Assembly: GCA_027559495.1 (NCBI GenBank)
Contig: JAMXSV010000004.1
Coordinates: forward strand, 2,159,001-2,223,000
Length of the DNA stretch: 64,000 nucleotides
Source of the DNA: Aurifilum marmelostoma
Taxonomy: Eukaryota; Ascomycota; Sordariomycetes; Diaporthales; Cryphonectriaceae
Reading direction: 5' to 3'
This document shows, piece by piece, positions 11,130 to 24,260 of the stretch (its first letter is position 1; each line of letters begins with the position of its first letter). The translations under genes were made by a program, and so were the position numbers. Under the pieces are notes generated by a model. That model was not told where the DNA came from and made no database searches. It saw only the letters and a program-made list of their open reading frames with translations.

Positions 11130-14100
11130 ATCGCAATCTGAGTATTGTTAGCCATTATTTGATCTGTACAGGATTCAAGTTCAGAGAGAGATATGCAGGT
11201 GACCAGGAAGCACAAGCCTTAAAGCAGAATGCAAAAGTGTGCCAGGAGACAAATGCTTATGTGTAGGTAGGAAAGAAGCAATGTCAATACTTGAGGGTTG
11301 TGGAGAGAAATAGGGAAATAATAATGTTAATGTTATGAAGAACATAGAAGGAGCAGGATAAGATGTTATGAAGGATTACAGAAGGATGACACCAGATGTT
11401 ATAAGGAAGAACAACATAAGATGCGTCGAAGATATAGGAAGCGTCGAAGACATAGGGAATGTCGACGTTGTAAGAGGTGTGGAGGGTGAGAAAGCAGTGA
11501 GTGATTGAGAGATGTTAAATGCTTAGCAGAATAAGCAGCATCAATGATTGAAAAAATAAAGTAAGAAAAATAATAAGAGTAGAAGGGTTAGAAAGAAAGC
11601 ATTAATAGAAATTTCAATTATATATAACACAAGAGTAGCCAATTCCAATGTGATAAGAAAAGTAAAGAGGGAAAGCAGTGATGATGTTATAGTCGGGGTG
11701 CAAAATCAGAAGGGGGTAGCATGAGGATTTTCAAACAAACACAGGGAAGGAGCAGAATAGATGCTATTAAAACACAATTGCTTGACAGGGACATAGTAAT
11801 ACAGCCCAGTCTACTGCAGAGGATGGCTCAAAGCAGTGCATGTTGGGAGCGCAAGTAGTAACAAGCAGGATATATACATACCAGATAGTTTCTGGGGTGC
11901 GCAGTCTTGCAGCTTGCGTAGAAAAAGTAACAGGTTAAGGCTATGTTGCGTTCCAGTAGAGAGACTGCTGATGGTATGGGTCGTGCAGACTGATGCACTA
12001 GGAGCGCAAGCTGCGAAATGATGCAAGTGCGCAGTGGATTCCTTGCTGAATTGGTGCAGGATATTGATAATATTTGGTGTGCTGAGGCGCTGGAAGAAAG
12101 ATGGGACTGACTGAAGATTCCAGAGAGTGCCAGGTGCTGCGCAAGTGGGAAAAGACAGAAAAGGTAGCTGCGACCAGTAGGTGGGCCTTGTAGAGAGCTT
12201 GAAGACTGGTCAGAGCGCCAGGTGGAAGATGAGGTGCCCTGGATAGCTTCTCAGCAGGCAGCTTGTGGTGTAAAGGAAGAGGTCGGTTTAGGAGAGAGGC
12301 TGGTGCTGTAGAGATTGATGTGGAAGAGGTTGGTGTAGTAGAGGTTGGTGTAGCAGAGGCAATGCAGAGATGGTAGAGGATTTGAATGGGCAGCAAGAGG
12401 TGCTTGGGAGGGCGTACGTCGAGGAAGGTGCAGCCCTGACTTAGAGGGGTGATTCGATTGCAATGACAGGGGAGCTTGAGTAACAGTGTAGGAAGGAGCA
12501 GTGATGATCAGGTAAGCCAGAGTCATGACCAAGCGGTGATGAGGAGGATCTGAGTGACAGCTCTCGAAGTAGTGAGGGGGAAAGAGGTAAGGAAAGGGTA
12601 AAATATGATGCAAATATAGCCCTTCCCCTCTTTGAGGAATCATCAGGTGCCTGCAGATTTGACCTTGTGTTCATGAGAACACTTGATTAACACCAGCCAA
12701 CACTGAGAATCAGATCACCTCACTTTTCCATCAGTAACTCATTTCACATTGATAACTATGACCCCAAAGTGAACAGGAACCCAGGTGAAGCGAGAATATA
12801 TGCAAAGGCCATTGAATCACTGGTCTGCCCTGTGTGCTGGACCAGGTGCCTGCCCTTAAGATAGCCTCAGCCAGCCAGCCAGCCAGCCAACTTTCCTTTT
12901 CTCCCGCTCTGTAGCAAATTTACGTATGTCAATCATTTTTTCATGAAAATGAAAGGCCATTTGGGTGGATGGAATCGGTGTGGCCCATGTCGTCCAATCG
13001 GCCTCTGGGCTACACCCTCAGGCGTTCAAGTAATTACAGCCAGCCTTGCTTCTCAGATACAGGCAGCCTCACATGCGTTGCGTCGTACTTGCGTGACTCT
13101 GCTGCAAGATCTTTAGCAGGTACACACCATTGTAGTATCGAAATTCGATCTGATTACTATAATACCTGGTGGGTCATGTCCAAATGCTTGCGTGCTGACA
13201 CCTGCGCAGTGGGAATTGAGTCGCGCACGTGTTCTTCGTATCCGCTTACTTACTTACTTGACATACTCGTGTCATTCTTGATTCCAACCTACGAGTCGCT
13301 CAGAGACCTGCATTTCTGGTGCTTCACTGACCATCCGGGCTGATAGATCTGGCAGGCAAGAAACTGCGCATTGCTGCGCGGACCACCAATGCTCTGCAGT
13401 GTATGAGAAGGCAGGAACACGTATCGAACCTGGAGGCTGGCGGATTAACCTCACTGGTGGGGATCTAAATGACCATCAAAACGTTTCGACCCTCGAAAGG
13501 ATTCCTCTTGCCCAGTAGGAAAACCGCGCGACGATTCGAAATAATTTGGAGCATCTGATCAGCATTCACAATCTCAGGAGTCGCTGAAAGCGCTGTCAAA
13601 GTCATGCAGAGGCACAGTACTTAACATCACTGTCGAGCAAGCATTTAGACCCGAGCTGGTATGCGCGGCAATGCCGCGTTGCATTCCTCTGAATAGGGTT
13701 GCTGAATTGCCGGTGGCATCTCTGTTGCCATTCATACTTGCTGAGATCAAAGATATGTGCGGACTTTTCTGAAAGAGGCGTATCCGATACTGGAAATTAC
13801 AAGAATGATGGGAGGGCAGGAAATAGCTTGAGGAGATGAGGCAAAGCTGGACCATCCCGATGTCGTCGAGCCAGTTCTAATCGCGCGTTTACTGTACACA
13901 ATGAGTTGCGCGCCCATCGAGACAGAAACCGCTGCAAGAGAAAACCAGCACGTGTACAACCTTGGTACGGACTCAATTGCTGCTATCATTGCAGGCCGAG
14001 GGGTGACTTGTATTCTTTTGAATTTACACATCCACCAAACTTCACGCCTTTCAAGTTTACTTTGCTATCACACGGTCCCGTCCGATGGTGGCTGACATTC

Positions 14101-14432
14101 GATTAAATTACATGTCTTACATGCAGTGTCACTTTCGAGTTTTCCAGTCGAATCGTGGCGGCTGGCGAGCTCACTGATAAGTAGATCCAGGCTATCAACA
14201 GGCCGAAACAGCATTCCTCGTTTCAAGCCTTTGACAAGAAGCTGCCACAAATAAACACAAAAAGACTTTACGGATGGCACGATGGCACGTTCTAGGGACC
14301 CGCAGCCGCGACTCGCTGCTACGCGTTGTTTTCTCCTCACCGTGAGGTCTACAAAACAGGAGTCACCCGCCGGCCACTGATCTCTCGCGTGTCTGGCTCA
14401 TCTAAGCATTCCCAGGACCGCCTGCGCCCAAC
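11130..14432. other. Intergenic region; no supported gene
   Basis: From 11200 to 12650 the plus strand is purine-rich with short imperfect repeats: GATGTTATGAAGGA-like motifs at 11360-11410, CGTCGAAGA-type motifs at 11420-11460 and three imperfect 15-bp GTGGAAGAGGTTGGT units at 12318-12360. A run of AGCC tetramers lies at about 12865-12888. From 12960 to 14400 base use is more even but no frame has coding character. The PAN/mucin promoter presumably lies in the last few hundred bases. Confidence 0.45.
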
Positions 14433-17431
14433 ATGCGACGCTCTTCTATCATTGTTCTGTGGGCCTTTTATGCCTCAAAATCGCAAGCCGTGGACGTTCT
14501 TGAGGAAGAGTACTGTTCCGTGACCACGCGCACCATCGGACAGATCACGAGGCTGGAATTTGCCCTCGCCACAGAAAATGCGACTTCTTTCCTTGAGCAG
14601 CCGACCGGAGCAGCAGTACCTGGGCTCGACGGCTCTCTGAATCCCTATGCCGAGGCAACAGCTCTGGCACCATTGTTCTCGGCAGAACTCGCTGGTCCTT
14701 CCACCACATCGACAACGTCTGCAAGCTGTTCCCGCGCACCAGAGGTGGATGATTTCACCTGCCACAAGTGCCAGGCTCCTGGAGAGGGTAGTGTGGCCCT
14801 GGACACCCTGAAGAAGAAGAAGAGGGCTGTGGCCAATATCTTCGCCTGTGTCGATGCGTGCAACTCCAACTCGGCTTGTATGGGTGCAGCCTACCAGAAA
14901 GGTACCCGTAGCTGTGTTTTGTTCAAGTTAATCACAGGCCTCGCCGCCCTGAACGGCTACGACACGTACATCAAAGCGTCGGTTTCACTCTCTAGCACGA
15001 CGACCACGACCACGTCCAAGCGCACCACCACGACTACAACTAAGAAGACTTCAACTGTGAGTACCTCCGCCTCGACGACAAAAACAACAGCCAAGGCAGT
15101 GGCATCTACCGTCACTACAACGAAAACGACCCCGAAACAGTCTGGGACAACTACTCGCGGTATGTCTTTGCTTTCCTCCCACAGCATGTCGTTATCTAGT
15201 CGATCAGCATCAACCTTCTCTGTTTTCCCCGGCGGCTCTTCGATCACTTTCACCAAGATCACCAGCAGGTCATCATCAGCTCTGCCCAGCGTTTCCTTTT
15301 CAAAGCCCATCATTACCATCAGTAGTAGTATTCTATCGCCACTTGAAGTTTCATTGAGCGCAAGAACGTCCTATATCAGCTCTTTCTCGCCCAAGTCAGT
15401 CAGGTCGAGCCCTTCTTCAGATGGACGACGGACGCCAGCAATAACCACAAGAGGCTCGTCGACAATCAGCTTTGGAACTCCGTTGTTGCGTACATCCATC
15501 TCGCAGTCAATGTCCGGAACACGTACATACATGATCTCGTCATTTTACTTGAGCTCGCCACTTCTTACGAAGCCAACAACAAGTGTCAACATTTCTGCCG
15601 GCCAGAGCACAGACGGGTCGCAGGCAAGGAGCTCTCAAGCAAGTGATTTCACCAACATACCTTTTTCATCATCACAACCAACCTTGAGCACGACATTCGA
15701 GCCTCCTGAGATGTCCAGCAGAATGAGCTCGAGCTCTCCAGCGGCCAGTCTCCGAGTCACGTCAGAGAGCCTGTCGAAAGGTTTCACGACCTCATCTTCG
15801 AAAGAAACACCAGTTTCGAGCAGCCTGGCTACCAGTAGTAGCGCAGCGTCGACCCTTGAGGGGTCTACCTCAGCAGCACTTGGCTCAACCTTGCCGAGCA
15901 CTACATCCTTGGAATCATCGTCATTTGTTCCTTCTTCTTCGAGCATTTCAACAGCATCCAGCGCATTCAGCACATCAGCATCGTCAAGCGCCTCACCCAA
16001 CAGCTCACTGGTCCTCGACCAAACCTCGACGAGCAGCATGGTCAGTACTATCACGAGCCAAACTCTCGAATCCGCTACCGCATCATCCATTTCAACGCCA
16101 CAGGGCAGCGGCAGCAGCACATCAATACTTGAAACAAGCTCCGCCTTTTCGACCTCCTCCTCGCCAACCTCGTCTTCTCTCCCAACCGCCACGGTCTTCA
16201 ACGCCGTCAGTGGCACGGTGAACACATTCAGCCTTGCACAATTCGGGACTGTCTCTTCCATAGCCTCGACCACTCCCCAAGTGTCATTTGTGAATGCGAC
16301 GGCCGACAGCTCGGGCATCGAGGTTGATCCGCCACCGGGCTATATAGGGGAACTCGTGGTCACGCTGGCCATGACTACAGACGGCGCCTCCAGTACCATC
16401 CTCGTCCAACTGAACATTTCATCCCCAATATCGTCTTCGTTGTCATCGTCTTCTTTTAGCAGTGAACAGTCGTCATTATACACAGAATCCACAACAGTCT
16501 CATCAGAAACAATTCAACAAGTCACCACCACTAGCAGTAGCACGGCGGAGAGTTTGCAGATGTCGTCATCATCATCATTGCCATCATCATCATCATCACC
16601 AACAACAACTGGGGAGAGTCTGTCTACTGCAAGCTCGCTAATTCCCAGCACAGGTTCCGCCTCCAGCTCCCGCACCGTCCAGCTTCTCAGCAGCAGCCTC
16701 ACAAGCAGTCCATCGGCCTCCCCGACCGTCCCGTCGTGCGGATTCAGGGGCTATGACACGGGCACGAACATCGGCTACTACGCGGACGCCAGCTCGGCCA
16801 CCTATTTCGGCTGCAACAGCCTGTGCAACGCCAACGCGGCCTGCCTTAGTTTCGCCATCAACCCGTCCTCGCCTGCTTGTATATTGTACAATCATGATCT
16901 CAGCGTTGATTTGTACTCGGCATCGAGCCCCAATACATTCTATCTGAAGGGTGGCGTCTGTCCACCGACGTCGACCACGACGACGACTTCATATAGCCCT
17001 ACCCCGACAGGAAAGTTTCCATATGTGAGTGAGCCGCAGCACCACAAGTTTCCTCGGCTTTTAGGATTTCAGAAATTTGTTTCATTCAGGATTAAGACTG
17101 ACGAGGTCTATTCTTCACTTGAACAAATTAGTGTCCCGCGGGTCTGTCCCCTTACAACATCACCCAAGTCACCGCCGGCACTCAACAGCCCTACACCCCA
17201 TGCATCGCCGGCAAGCCATCCTCAGCCTGCATGCACGACGTAGACGGCAACAACTACTGCAACGATTGTATTTCGTGCGTCAACAGCTGGGCCTGTGCCT
17301 CAGACCGCGACTGCCCAGCCGGATACGCTTGTATTATCGGCTCGGACTGTCCCGGGAACGGCACCACGGGGGTTGCCATGTGTCTGTACATGTTGTATAA
17401 CGCGACATATAACTGTTATCGTGACGCTTGA
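14433..17431 (+). CDS. Secreted Ser/Thr-rich mucin-like protein with PAN-like modules
   Basis: Exons 14433-17024 and 17132-17431 (intron 107 nt, phase 0) encode 963 aa. Residues 1-19 look like a signal peptide. A Cys-containing PAN/apple-like module spans about 99-182, followed by about 580 residues rich in Ser/Thr with Thr runs, expected to be heavily O-mannosylated. A short beta-type segment (about 590-660, ending TILVQLNI) interrupts it. A second PAN-like module is at about 769-845 (CGFRGYDTG to YLKGGVC). The second exon is a compact Cys-rich tail (865-963) with at least 14 cysteines and an N-glycosylation site near the end. There is no C-terminal hydrophobic GPI signal, so it is more likely released or wall-associated through its Cys modules. 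Adhesin or wall protein is an inference; no enzyme motif is visible. Confidence 0.8.
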
Positions 17432-18329
17432 GGTGGTGACCTTGTTATGCGGCGAGGAGAAGGAGAAGAGGGCGAGGGGAAAAGGGTCGCGTTCTCTTTG
17501 GCAGGTGGCCCACTTTGTGGCCAACTTTGCCCCGTGCTTTCTACTATTTCTAGTACGCGTAATAATAAGGTGTAGTAGGCCGGACAATTTTGAATCTGAA
17601 TTATCATCTCTGCAATCTAGTTCGACATGTATTCATGCAACGCTGAAGTTAGACCAGAGAAGACAAATGGAAATTGAGAACAGATCGAGGTTGAGATGAA
17701 AAAGAGAAGAGACGGAATGTTCAGGGCGAGGGGGGGGGGGGGGCTTCATGAAGCGTCGTCAGGATGCTTAGTCATTTACCCACAGCAGGTCGTACGGCCC
17801 GACCCGCTGCGAGCGGAGCAAGTCTGCTACTTACAGTAAAGCACCTGGGGCACGCGTACTCTGGGGACTGTGTCGTGGTCGTGGTCCATGAGAAGAGAGC
17901 GAGCTCGACCTCAAGCCTATGAAGGTGGATACATACTGAGACAGGAACACTGTCAGTGGTAATCCATGAGCTGCAAGCATGAGACTAGGCACGCCGGTCA
18001 TCCCGACATAGTGCCTTGATGATTTAGAGGCATCGTGTGAAAATTGTCACCAAAGTAGACATAGTTAAAACGAGGCGCTACGATGTGACCATCTAACACA
18101 GGACCGGGATTCATACGGACTAGTATGCACTTGAGTCAAAAGGTACAGAAGCAGCAGATGAATTCAGGTACTATTATGTATAAAACCCCCACATTACGAT
18201 TACATCGCTAATTGATGCTCCCTGATAGTCCCATGAAAACACGGAAGAAACTCCTTGCGCTGTGTGTATGTGCGTATCTCACACTTTTTTAGGTTCTCGG
18301 CACATGCTCGCCATAACCATCGTCATCAT
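17432..18329. other. Convergent intergenic region
   Basis: Lies between two convergent genes and holds their 3' flanks. It contains a 14-base G run (17730-17743). No coding frame is supported. Confidence 0.5.
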
Positions 18330-18988
18330 CTACAGAGCAGCAGCCAAGAGGGCAGCGACGCCCGCAAGAGCAGCGGGGACGTTCACAGCGCCCGCGGCGG
18401 AGGAGCTGGAGCTGGAGCTGCTGGACGCCGTCGAGGTGCCGCTGGAGGACGATGACTCGGTGGTGGTGGCGGTGCCGGTCGAGGCGGCCGAGGCAGAGCT
18501 ACCAGCCGAGGAGGAGGAAGAGCCCGCCGTGGAGTTTCCTGACGCGGTGGTCGTAGTAACCGTGGTGCCAGTGGCAGAGGCTGCACTGCCGGTAGCAGAG
18601 GCGGAGGCGGCGCTGCCGGTGGCGGAGGTTGTGGCCTCGTCGCTGCTAGCAGCAGTAGTGCCCCACGCGGACTCGAAAGAAGACAGCAGGGCGGCCTGGG
18701 CGGCGGTAGCACTGGACTGGAGGCTCGCGTAGGCCGCGTTAAGGGCAGTGCCGGTCAGGGTGACGGAGGCCTCAGCCGAGGCAAGCTGGTTGTCAAGGCT
18801 TGCCACGGCGGACTGGTAGGCCTGGAAGGCTGAGGTATACCCAGTCTCCGCGGCGTTGGCCTAGTGATCATTGATTGTGTCAGCTTGTCATTTGTGGTCC
18901 GAGGAGCAGCTCAGCAGACGGATAGACAGGGTTCTGGACATACAGCAACAATGCTGAGGGTGGCGACGAGGGCGGCCTTGAACTGCAT
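18330..18988 (-). CDS. Small Ser-rich GPI-anchored wall protein
   Basis: Exon 1 is 18944-18988 (15 codons, MQFKAALVATLSIVA) and exon 2 is 18330-18860. The 83-nt intron has a GTATGT donor and a GCTGAC branch site, giving 191 aa. Residues 1-19 form a signal peptide. About 60 residues of Ala-rich helical sequence follow, then a Ser/Thr/Ala low-complexity region with Ser runs. The C-terminus is small residues followed by a hydrophobic tail (VPAALAGVAALLAAAL), the layout of a GPI-attachment signal. It is probably a minor cell-wall or plasma-membrane mannoprotein of unknown role. The first exon would be missed without splicing; an in-frame internal GTG at 18806 is not a credible start. Confidence 0.8.
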
Positions 18989-21214
18989 TTTGACGGATTT
19001 GTTGTTGTTGTTGTTGTTGGGGGGGGGAATCAAATCCGTGGTTCTAAGTCTGGCAGAGAGAAACAGTATTGACTAATCGCACTGATTTCTCAAAGGTGAC
19101 AAGAGAACAAAATGAATTGAATTATTGTCAGGACCCGTCGACGAACAAGAGAGCAAGAAGAAAAGGGGCTTCCACCAAGAGAGTGGCTGGGTGTCGGGTG
19201 CGACGCTTTTGTAGAAATTCAAGGTCCACTAGCTCGGCAGGCGGCATATCACGAAACCGCCCTAATGCTAGGTTTACCACAATAGACACGCTGTACCATG
19301 CATGGCGCCCGCAGGGGCATTGAAATGGGCAAATGACGAACACGTCATCGGCGCGATCGAGTGCACACGCGGCGATGCACGAAGGAACAAGGAGGAGTCT
19401 GGAGGGGGGGCCAATGGCCGGACCGCAGAGGCTGGAGCGCAGAGGCTGTTGTTGGCAACAACTCATCAGCCCATCCTCCCTGGCCATCCCAGACTCCAGA
19501 GGAATCGTCCGAGGAAGGGGCCAAGAAAAAAAGAAACCAAAGAAAAAACAAAAGAGACAAGACTAGGCCGGATCAGTGTAGTCTGTAGGAGAGCTCCGAC
19601 ACCAACAACCAGCCTCTCATCTTTTCGAGACGAGGCCAAGGAGCCGATCTGGGGTCCTCAGCCACATTGCCAAGCTTGATGGTTTCTTGAACCTTCCAGG
19701 GCGCCGTTGGATGCACAACAACTTTTGGCCATGGACGAAGTGTCTGTTGGTCGGGTAACTACCGTAGCCATCAACTGGTGCGCTGGTCTGTAATGGTTTG
19801 ATTTGCGGGGCGAGATGACGAATGCTTGTGGGGATCTTAGCTGAGGGGAGCCTGGGGAGCCTCGCGAACTTCCCCAGAACGCCACACGGAAGTCCCCAGC
19901 CAATTGGGAGGGCATGGCTGAGAATCAAAGCAAGGAGGAGGATAAAACAAGAAAAAGTAAACAGACTGAGAACCATTGACCTGAACCACCGCGCCTTCTG
20001 TCCCCACCTCCCGCGGTCTCTTCCCGAGGTCATCTGATGGGAGATCTGCGTTCTTGTTCTCGCCAAGGTTCCATCTTTCTCCGCGGCGTATGCTTGCACA
20101 CTCACGTGTGTCTTTAGATGGGGTGATCTTGTCCTTTGCTAGCTGTGCTCTCCGCTCTGAAAAGCGGAGGCTGGCAGCCGCTGTAGCTGCTGTACCATGG
20201 AGCTGGCTACACAGGGTGACAAGGGCCTGGTGGGAAGGGACGGTTTAGGCGCTGGCCGGTCTGGCTGGCTACTACTTGGTATCACAGCAGTGAGAGGAGT
20301 GATCCACCCAGCACACCAGCCAACCCACTATCGTCAAGAGCCCCCCTGCAAGACTTCCCTTTCCTGCCTTTCTACTGGTAATCCAGGCGTTTACCCTGGC
20401 ATCATTGGCGGATGATGCCTCACGATCATTTTCCAGAGTCCTTTCGAGTAGAAAGGACAATCAGCGTATTCCTCCACCCATAATTACGTACGATATTGCT
20501 ATGACATGTTGCATTCAGCATGAGGAAAGAGAGGACAGGGTGCGCTTTGGGGGAGGTAACTTCCTTAAGTACATGATCAGCGCACCTGCCCCGTGTCTCC
20601 CATCTTTCCCCCTCCCTCTTTCCCCATCAAAAGACCGTCTTCGGAGCTGACAGGCTAAATTGTTTTGCATACTGTTCCAGGCAGGTAACATTGGGATCCT
20701 TGGGAGCCTCGAAATTTTCGTTGAGGACTACCGTATACCCGCACCCATCATCTGCAGGCGTTTCTCTCCTAGAGGCGCAACAGACGTGGAGAATGCAGGG
20801 TAGCATGGCTCGACCGAACCCCTCACGCACGCACACACACACACACACAAACAAGATGGCCGGACAGATCCCCTTGCCACTTCGTGTTCCTGCTAATGGG
20901 TGCCGGTCACTGGTACGCTCTTGCAGCCGACTAGGAGAGCACAATTGCTCAATCCATCACTCGGGAGGGATGCTCCATTAATTGCCACCAATGGCGTGTT
21001 GGGACCGTCGACGACGATGGAGGATAAATGCAATGGGGAGTTACAAGCTGAAGGACAAGGCAGAAAGAAGAAAAGCGACCAACAAGATGGTGGGGGCATA
21101 TAACAACAATAATAATACATGATGCCCCCCAATTCAACAGTCCCGGCTTGATCTTTCCTCCCACAGTACAGTGCGGCAGCTGCAGCTGGGTGTGTCGATA
21201 ATAAGCGCCTCATC
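18989..21214. other. Divergent intergenic region, 2.2 kb
   Basis: Separates the Ser-rich GPI gene (-) from the DUF5695-like gene (+). Immediately upstream of the GPI gene are a (GTT)6 repeat (19000-19018) and a 9-base G run (19019-19027); on the transcribed strand this is a C run and CAA repeats just before the ATG. A CA repeat lies at about 20828-20848. No gene is supported. Confidence 0.5.
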
Positions 21215-24038
21215 ATGTTGACGATATTTCTCGCCCGCCTCTCTGGGCTGCTTGCGCTGACAGTCACAGTTATCGCTCAGGGCGACACCCTCGGTTTGGC
21301 GGATGGCTTCCTGACCTTCAGTACCCCGAACTTCGACCTCGAGCTTGTCAAGGATGCGCAGGTGCTGGTCTCTCTGAAGGCGTCCGGCGGAACCTTCGAT
21401 TTCCTACCTCTGGACTATCTTTCGGCCCGGGCAGGAGACGGCCAGTATCACTGGGGAGATGTAACATTCCGGTTCAGGACCGTTGGCAGCACGGCCTGGA
21501 TCGAAGGCGACTCTTCCCAGGCAAGGGAGCCTGTGACCTCGTTGTCTACTGGGGGCAACAGCACGGTCCTCGCGGCTTCCAACATGGCACCGACATTGCC
21601 ATCTGATACGTCGGTCCTGAGCATCACCAGAGAGTGGCTCGATGTGGACGGCGATCTTGGCCTGTCCTTCACCCTCACCAACAACGCCAGCACGTCCATC
21701 GAGCTGGGCAGTCTGGGCTTCCCTGCCGAGTTCAACAACATCTTCACCAACTATACTGCAGAGGAGACGCAAGAGTACTGCAGCCTCTCAGACCCTTATA
21801 TTGGCATGCACGCCGGCTATATCCGCGTCTCGCCCATCAGCGGTAACGGCGCGGCCCTCGTCGTCACACCGCTTGGGGATACACCCATGGAAGCCTACCG
21901 CAATCTCGACGAGCCGTATTACGACAGCACAGCCTACGGGAGCCAGGTCTTTGAAGGTCTGTATGAGTGGCAGACGCTGACGGAGGCATGGGCTGAGAAC
22001 GAGTGGAACGCGAGCGAGCCCTGGAACACGCCGTCTTCCAAAGTCCTCGAGTCGGGCGAGTCGTTGACGTTTGGACTCAAGTTCTCGCTGGCGGATGATG
22101 GCATCGAGGCTATCGACGACGAAGTGCAGGCACAGGGCGTGCCATATGCGCGAGGTATCCCAGGGTTTATCCTTCCGGTTGACCTCACAGGCCAACTCTT
22201 CGTCAATCCTGGGTCCGCCGGGGACGTCACCAACATCACCGTCGACCCAGCAGGAGCCCTCACCGTCACTGAGGTCTCCAGAGGCGAGTACGACGTCACT
22301 CCATCTTCCAGTGCCTTCGGCCGCGCCCGTCTCACGATCGCCTACACGGGCGGCCAGGTCCAGACAGTCCACTACTACATCGTCAAGTCGGGCCCCGATC
22401 ACATTGCCTCCCTGAGCAGCTTCCTCACCACTGAACAATACTACACCAACACCTCGGACCCCTTTGGCCGGGCGCCCTCTGTTATCTCTTACGACTACAG
22501 CATCATGGCCCCTGTCCTGCAGGATATGCGTGTCTGGATTGCTGGGCTGTCCGACGAGGCTGGTGCAGGCTCCTTCCTTGCGGCGAGTATGAAGCAGGCC
22601 GCGCTGCCCAATGCCGATGAGATTGCCAAGCTCGAGGATTTCGTCGCGCAGGTCCTGTACAAGACGCTACAGCCCCGGGACGGCACAAATGCTGTGCGCA
22701 AGAGCATCTTCTACTACGGTCTGGCCGGCTACCCTTACTCGAGCGACATCGACTGGACGACATGGGAGTCCTGGACAAAGACCGATGCGTACGCGACCGA
22801 CCGTGCGTACGATTATGTCCACGTCGCGGCGAGCTACTGGGCCTTGTACAGGGCAGGGAGGGCCTACGACGGCATTCTCACGCAGCAGTCGTGGGACTGG
22901 TATCTCAACCAGAGCTACAACACCGTCATGTCCGCCATGGCGCAAGACGGCCAGGGCAACTGGCTCGTGGGCTACTCGACGGACGGGCTGATGGGTGAGA
23001 CGGTGTTTGGGGAGCTTCTGAAGGACCTCAACCGCGAGAACTGGACGACGCAGGCCGCGGCCCTTGAGGCCAAGATGCGCGCGCGGGCAGAGCTCTGGAG
23101 CACCATGGAGGACCCCTTCGGCAGCGAGATGGCCTGGGACTCGACTGGTCAAGAGGGCGTGTACTACTGGTCCAAATACTTTGGCTACAACTCCACGGCA
23201 GAGAAGACGCTGGGTACAGTTCTGGGTTTCCAGCCCACGGTGGCGCACTGGGGCTGGAATGGTAACGCGAGGCGGTACTGGGATTTCCTGTAAGCTGCTG
23301 TGTCGTCCGATTGGCCATTGATGTTAAAACGCGAAGATCAACTACAAACTGACGTGGCTCGTTCCTCCTCCTTCGTCCCCATGAAGATATGGCGGCAAAC
23401 TAGAACGCATAGAGCGCCAAATCCATCACTATGGCTCGGGCCTCAATGCCCTCGTCGCCCTGTCCGCCTTTCGCAGTAACCCCAACGACACATACCTCCT
23501 GCGTATCGGCTACGCCGGCATGAATGGTCCGCTCTCCAACATTCGCGCGGACGGCTGCGCGTCGGCTGCATTTCACTCGTGGCCTGACACCCTGCAGTGG
23601 GACGCATACAGTGGAGACTATGGCCCCAATCACAGCGGGCTTGTCATGGGCACGGGCACCTACCTTGCGTGGGATGCAGAGCTGGAGCGGATCGTGGCAT
23701 ACGGCGGGCTGCTGGATGACGACGGTGCGGGCACGGTCACCGTCAGCCCGAGGGATGTCGCAAGGAGAAAGGTGTTTGTAGGATCCCTCGGGCTGCTGGT
23801 CGAGGTTGATGCTGGTGTCATCGAGAGCCTTGCGTACACGACAGCCAATGCCTCCCTGGTCGTCACGCTGGGCCAGCTAGACGGAGTGCCGACCACCAAC
23901 TCTACGGTGATGTGGCTGAGCCGTGAGGATGGAGATGCTGGGTATAAGGTCACAGGCGCAAGTGTCACTGAGGCACGACTGGGCTGGGAAATCCCCCTCG
24001 GCTCTGATTCTGTGTCTGTCAATGTCGTGCCTTCGTAA
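21215..24038 (+). CDS. Secreted DUF5695-like protein, probable carbohydrate-active enzyme
   Basis: Exons 21215-23289 and 23387-24038 (intron 97 nt, AACTGAC branch site) encode 908 aa. The junction restores the WDFLYGGKLERIERQ reading; a nearer AG at 23403 breaks the frame. Residues 1-21 are a signal peptide. The mature N-terminus (GDTLGLADGFLTFSTPNFDLELV) and the N-terminal beta-rich half match what I recall of fungal DUF5695 proteins. The second half is Trp/Tyr-rich and helical (YHVAASYWALYRAGRAY-like segments, VAHWGWNGNARRYWDF), resembling an alpha/alpha-barrel glycosidase fold. Several N-x-S/T sites fit secretion. Glycan hydrolysis is inferred from fold-like features only; the substrate is unknown. 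Confidence 0.8.
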
Positions 24039-24260
24039 TGACCTCCTCTTGAGCGATCAAGCCTGAGAAACCAACCAAATCCCCAACCATGTATGTAATC
24101 ATTATCTTGTAGAAACTTTTGTCTCCTTGTACCCGTCACTCGTCCATTCATCGACTCATGTCCCATCAATGTCTTCCCAAGCCCTGTTATCCTCTTGCCA
24201 AGTGATGGCAGTCCTTGCTCCGCTTCTTCGCCTCTTTCTCTTCTGCCAAAGGCGGCCCCC

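Noticed and set aside
12251..12643. 130-aa minus-strand frame
   Set aside because: Translation of short purine-rich repeats; no conserved or domain-like sequence.
13400..13435. Possible tRNA B-box (GGTTCGAT) on the minus strand
   Set aside because: The flanking bases cannot form a T-stem and no A-box or acceptor stem is present.
15635..16318. 227-aa antisense frame in the PAN/mucin gene
   Set aside because: Low-complexity complement of Ser/Thr codons; no independent signals.
18178..18184. TATAAA on the plus strand
   Set aside because: No plus-strand gene follows; it lies in the 3' flank of a minus-strand gene.
23401..23403. TAG acceptor for the DUF5695-like gene intron
   Set aside because: It breaks the frame; the acceptor at 23386 gives the YGGKLERIERQ sequence.
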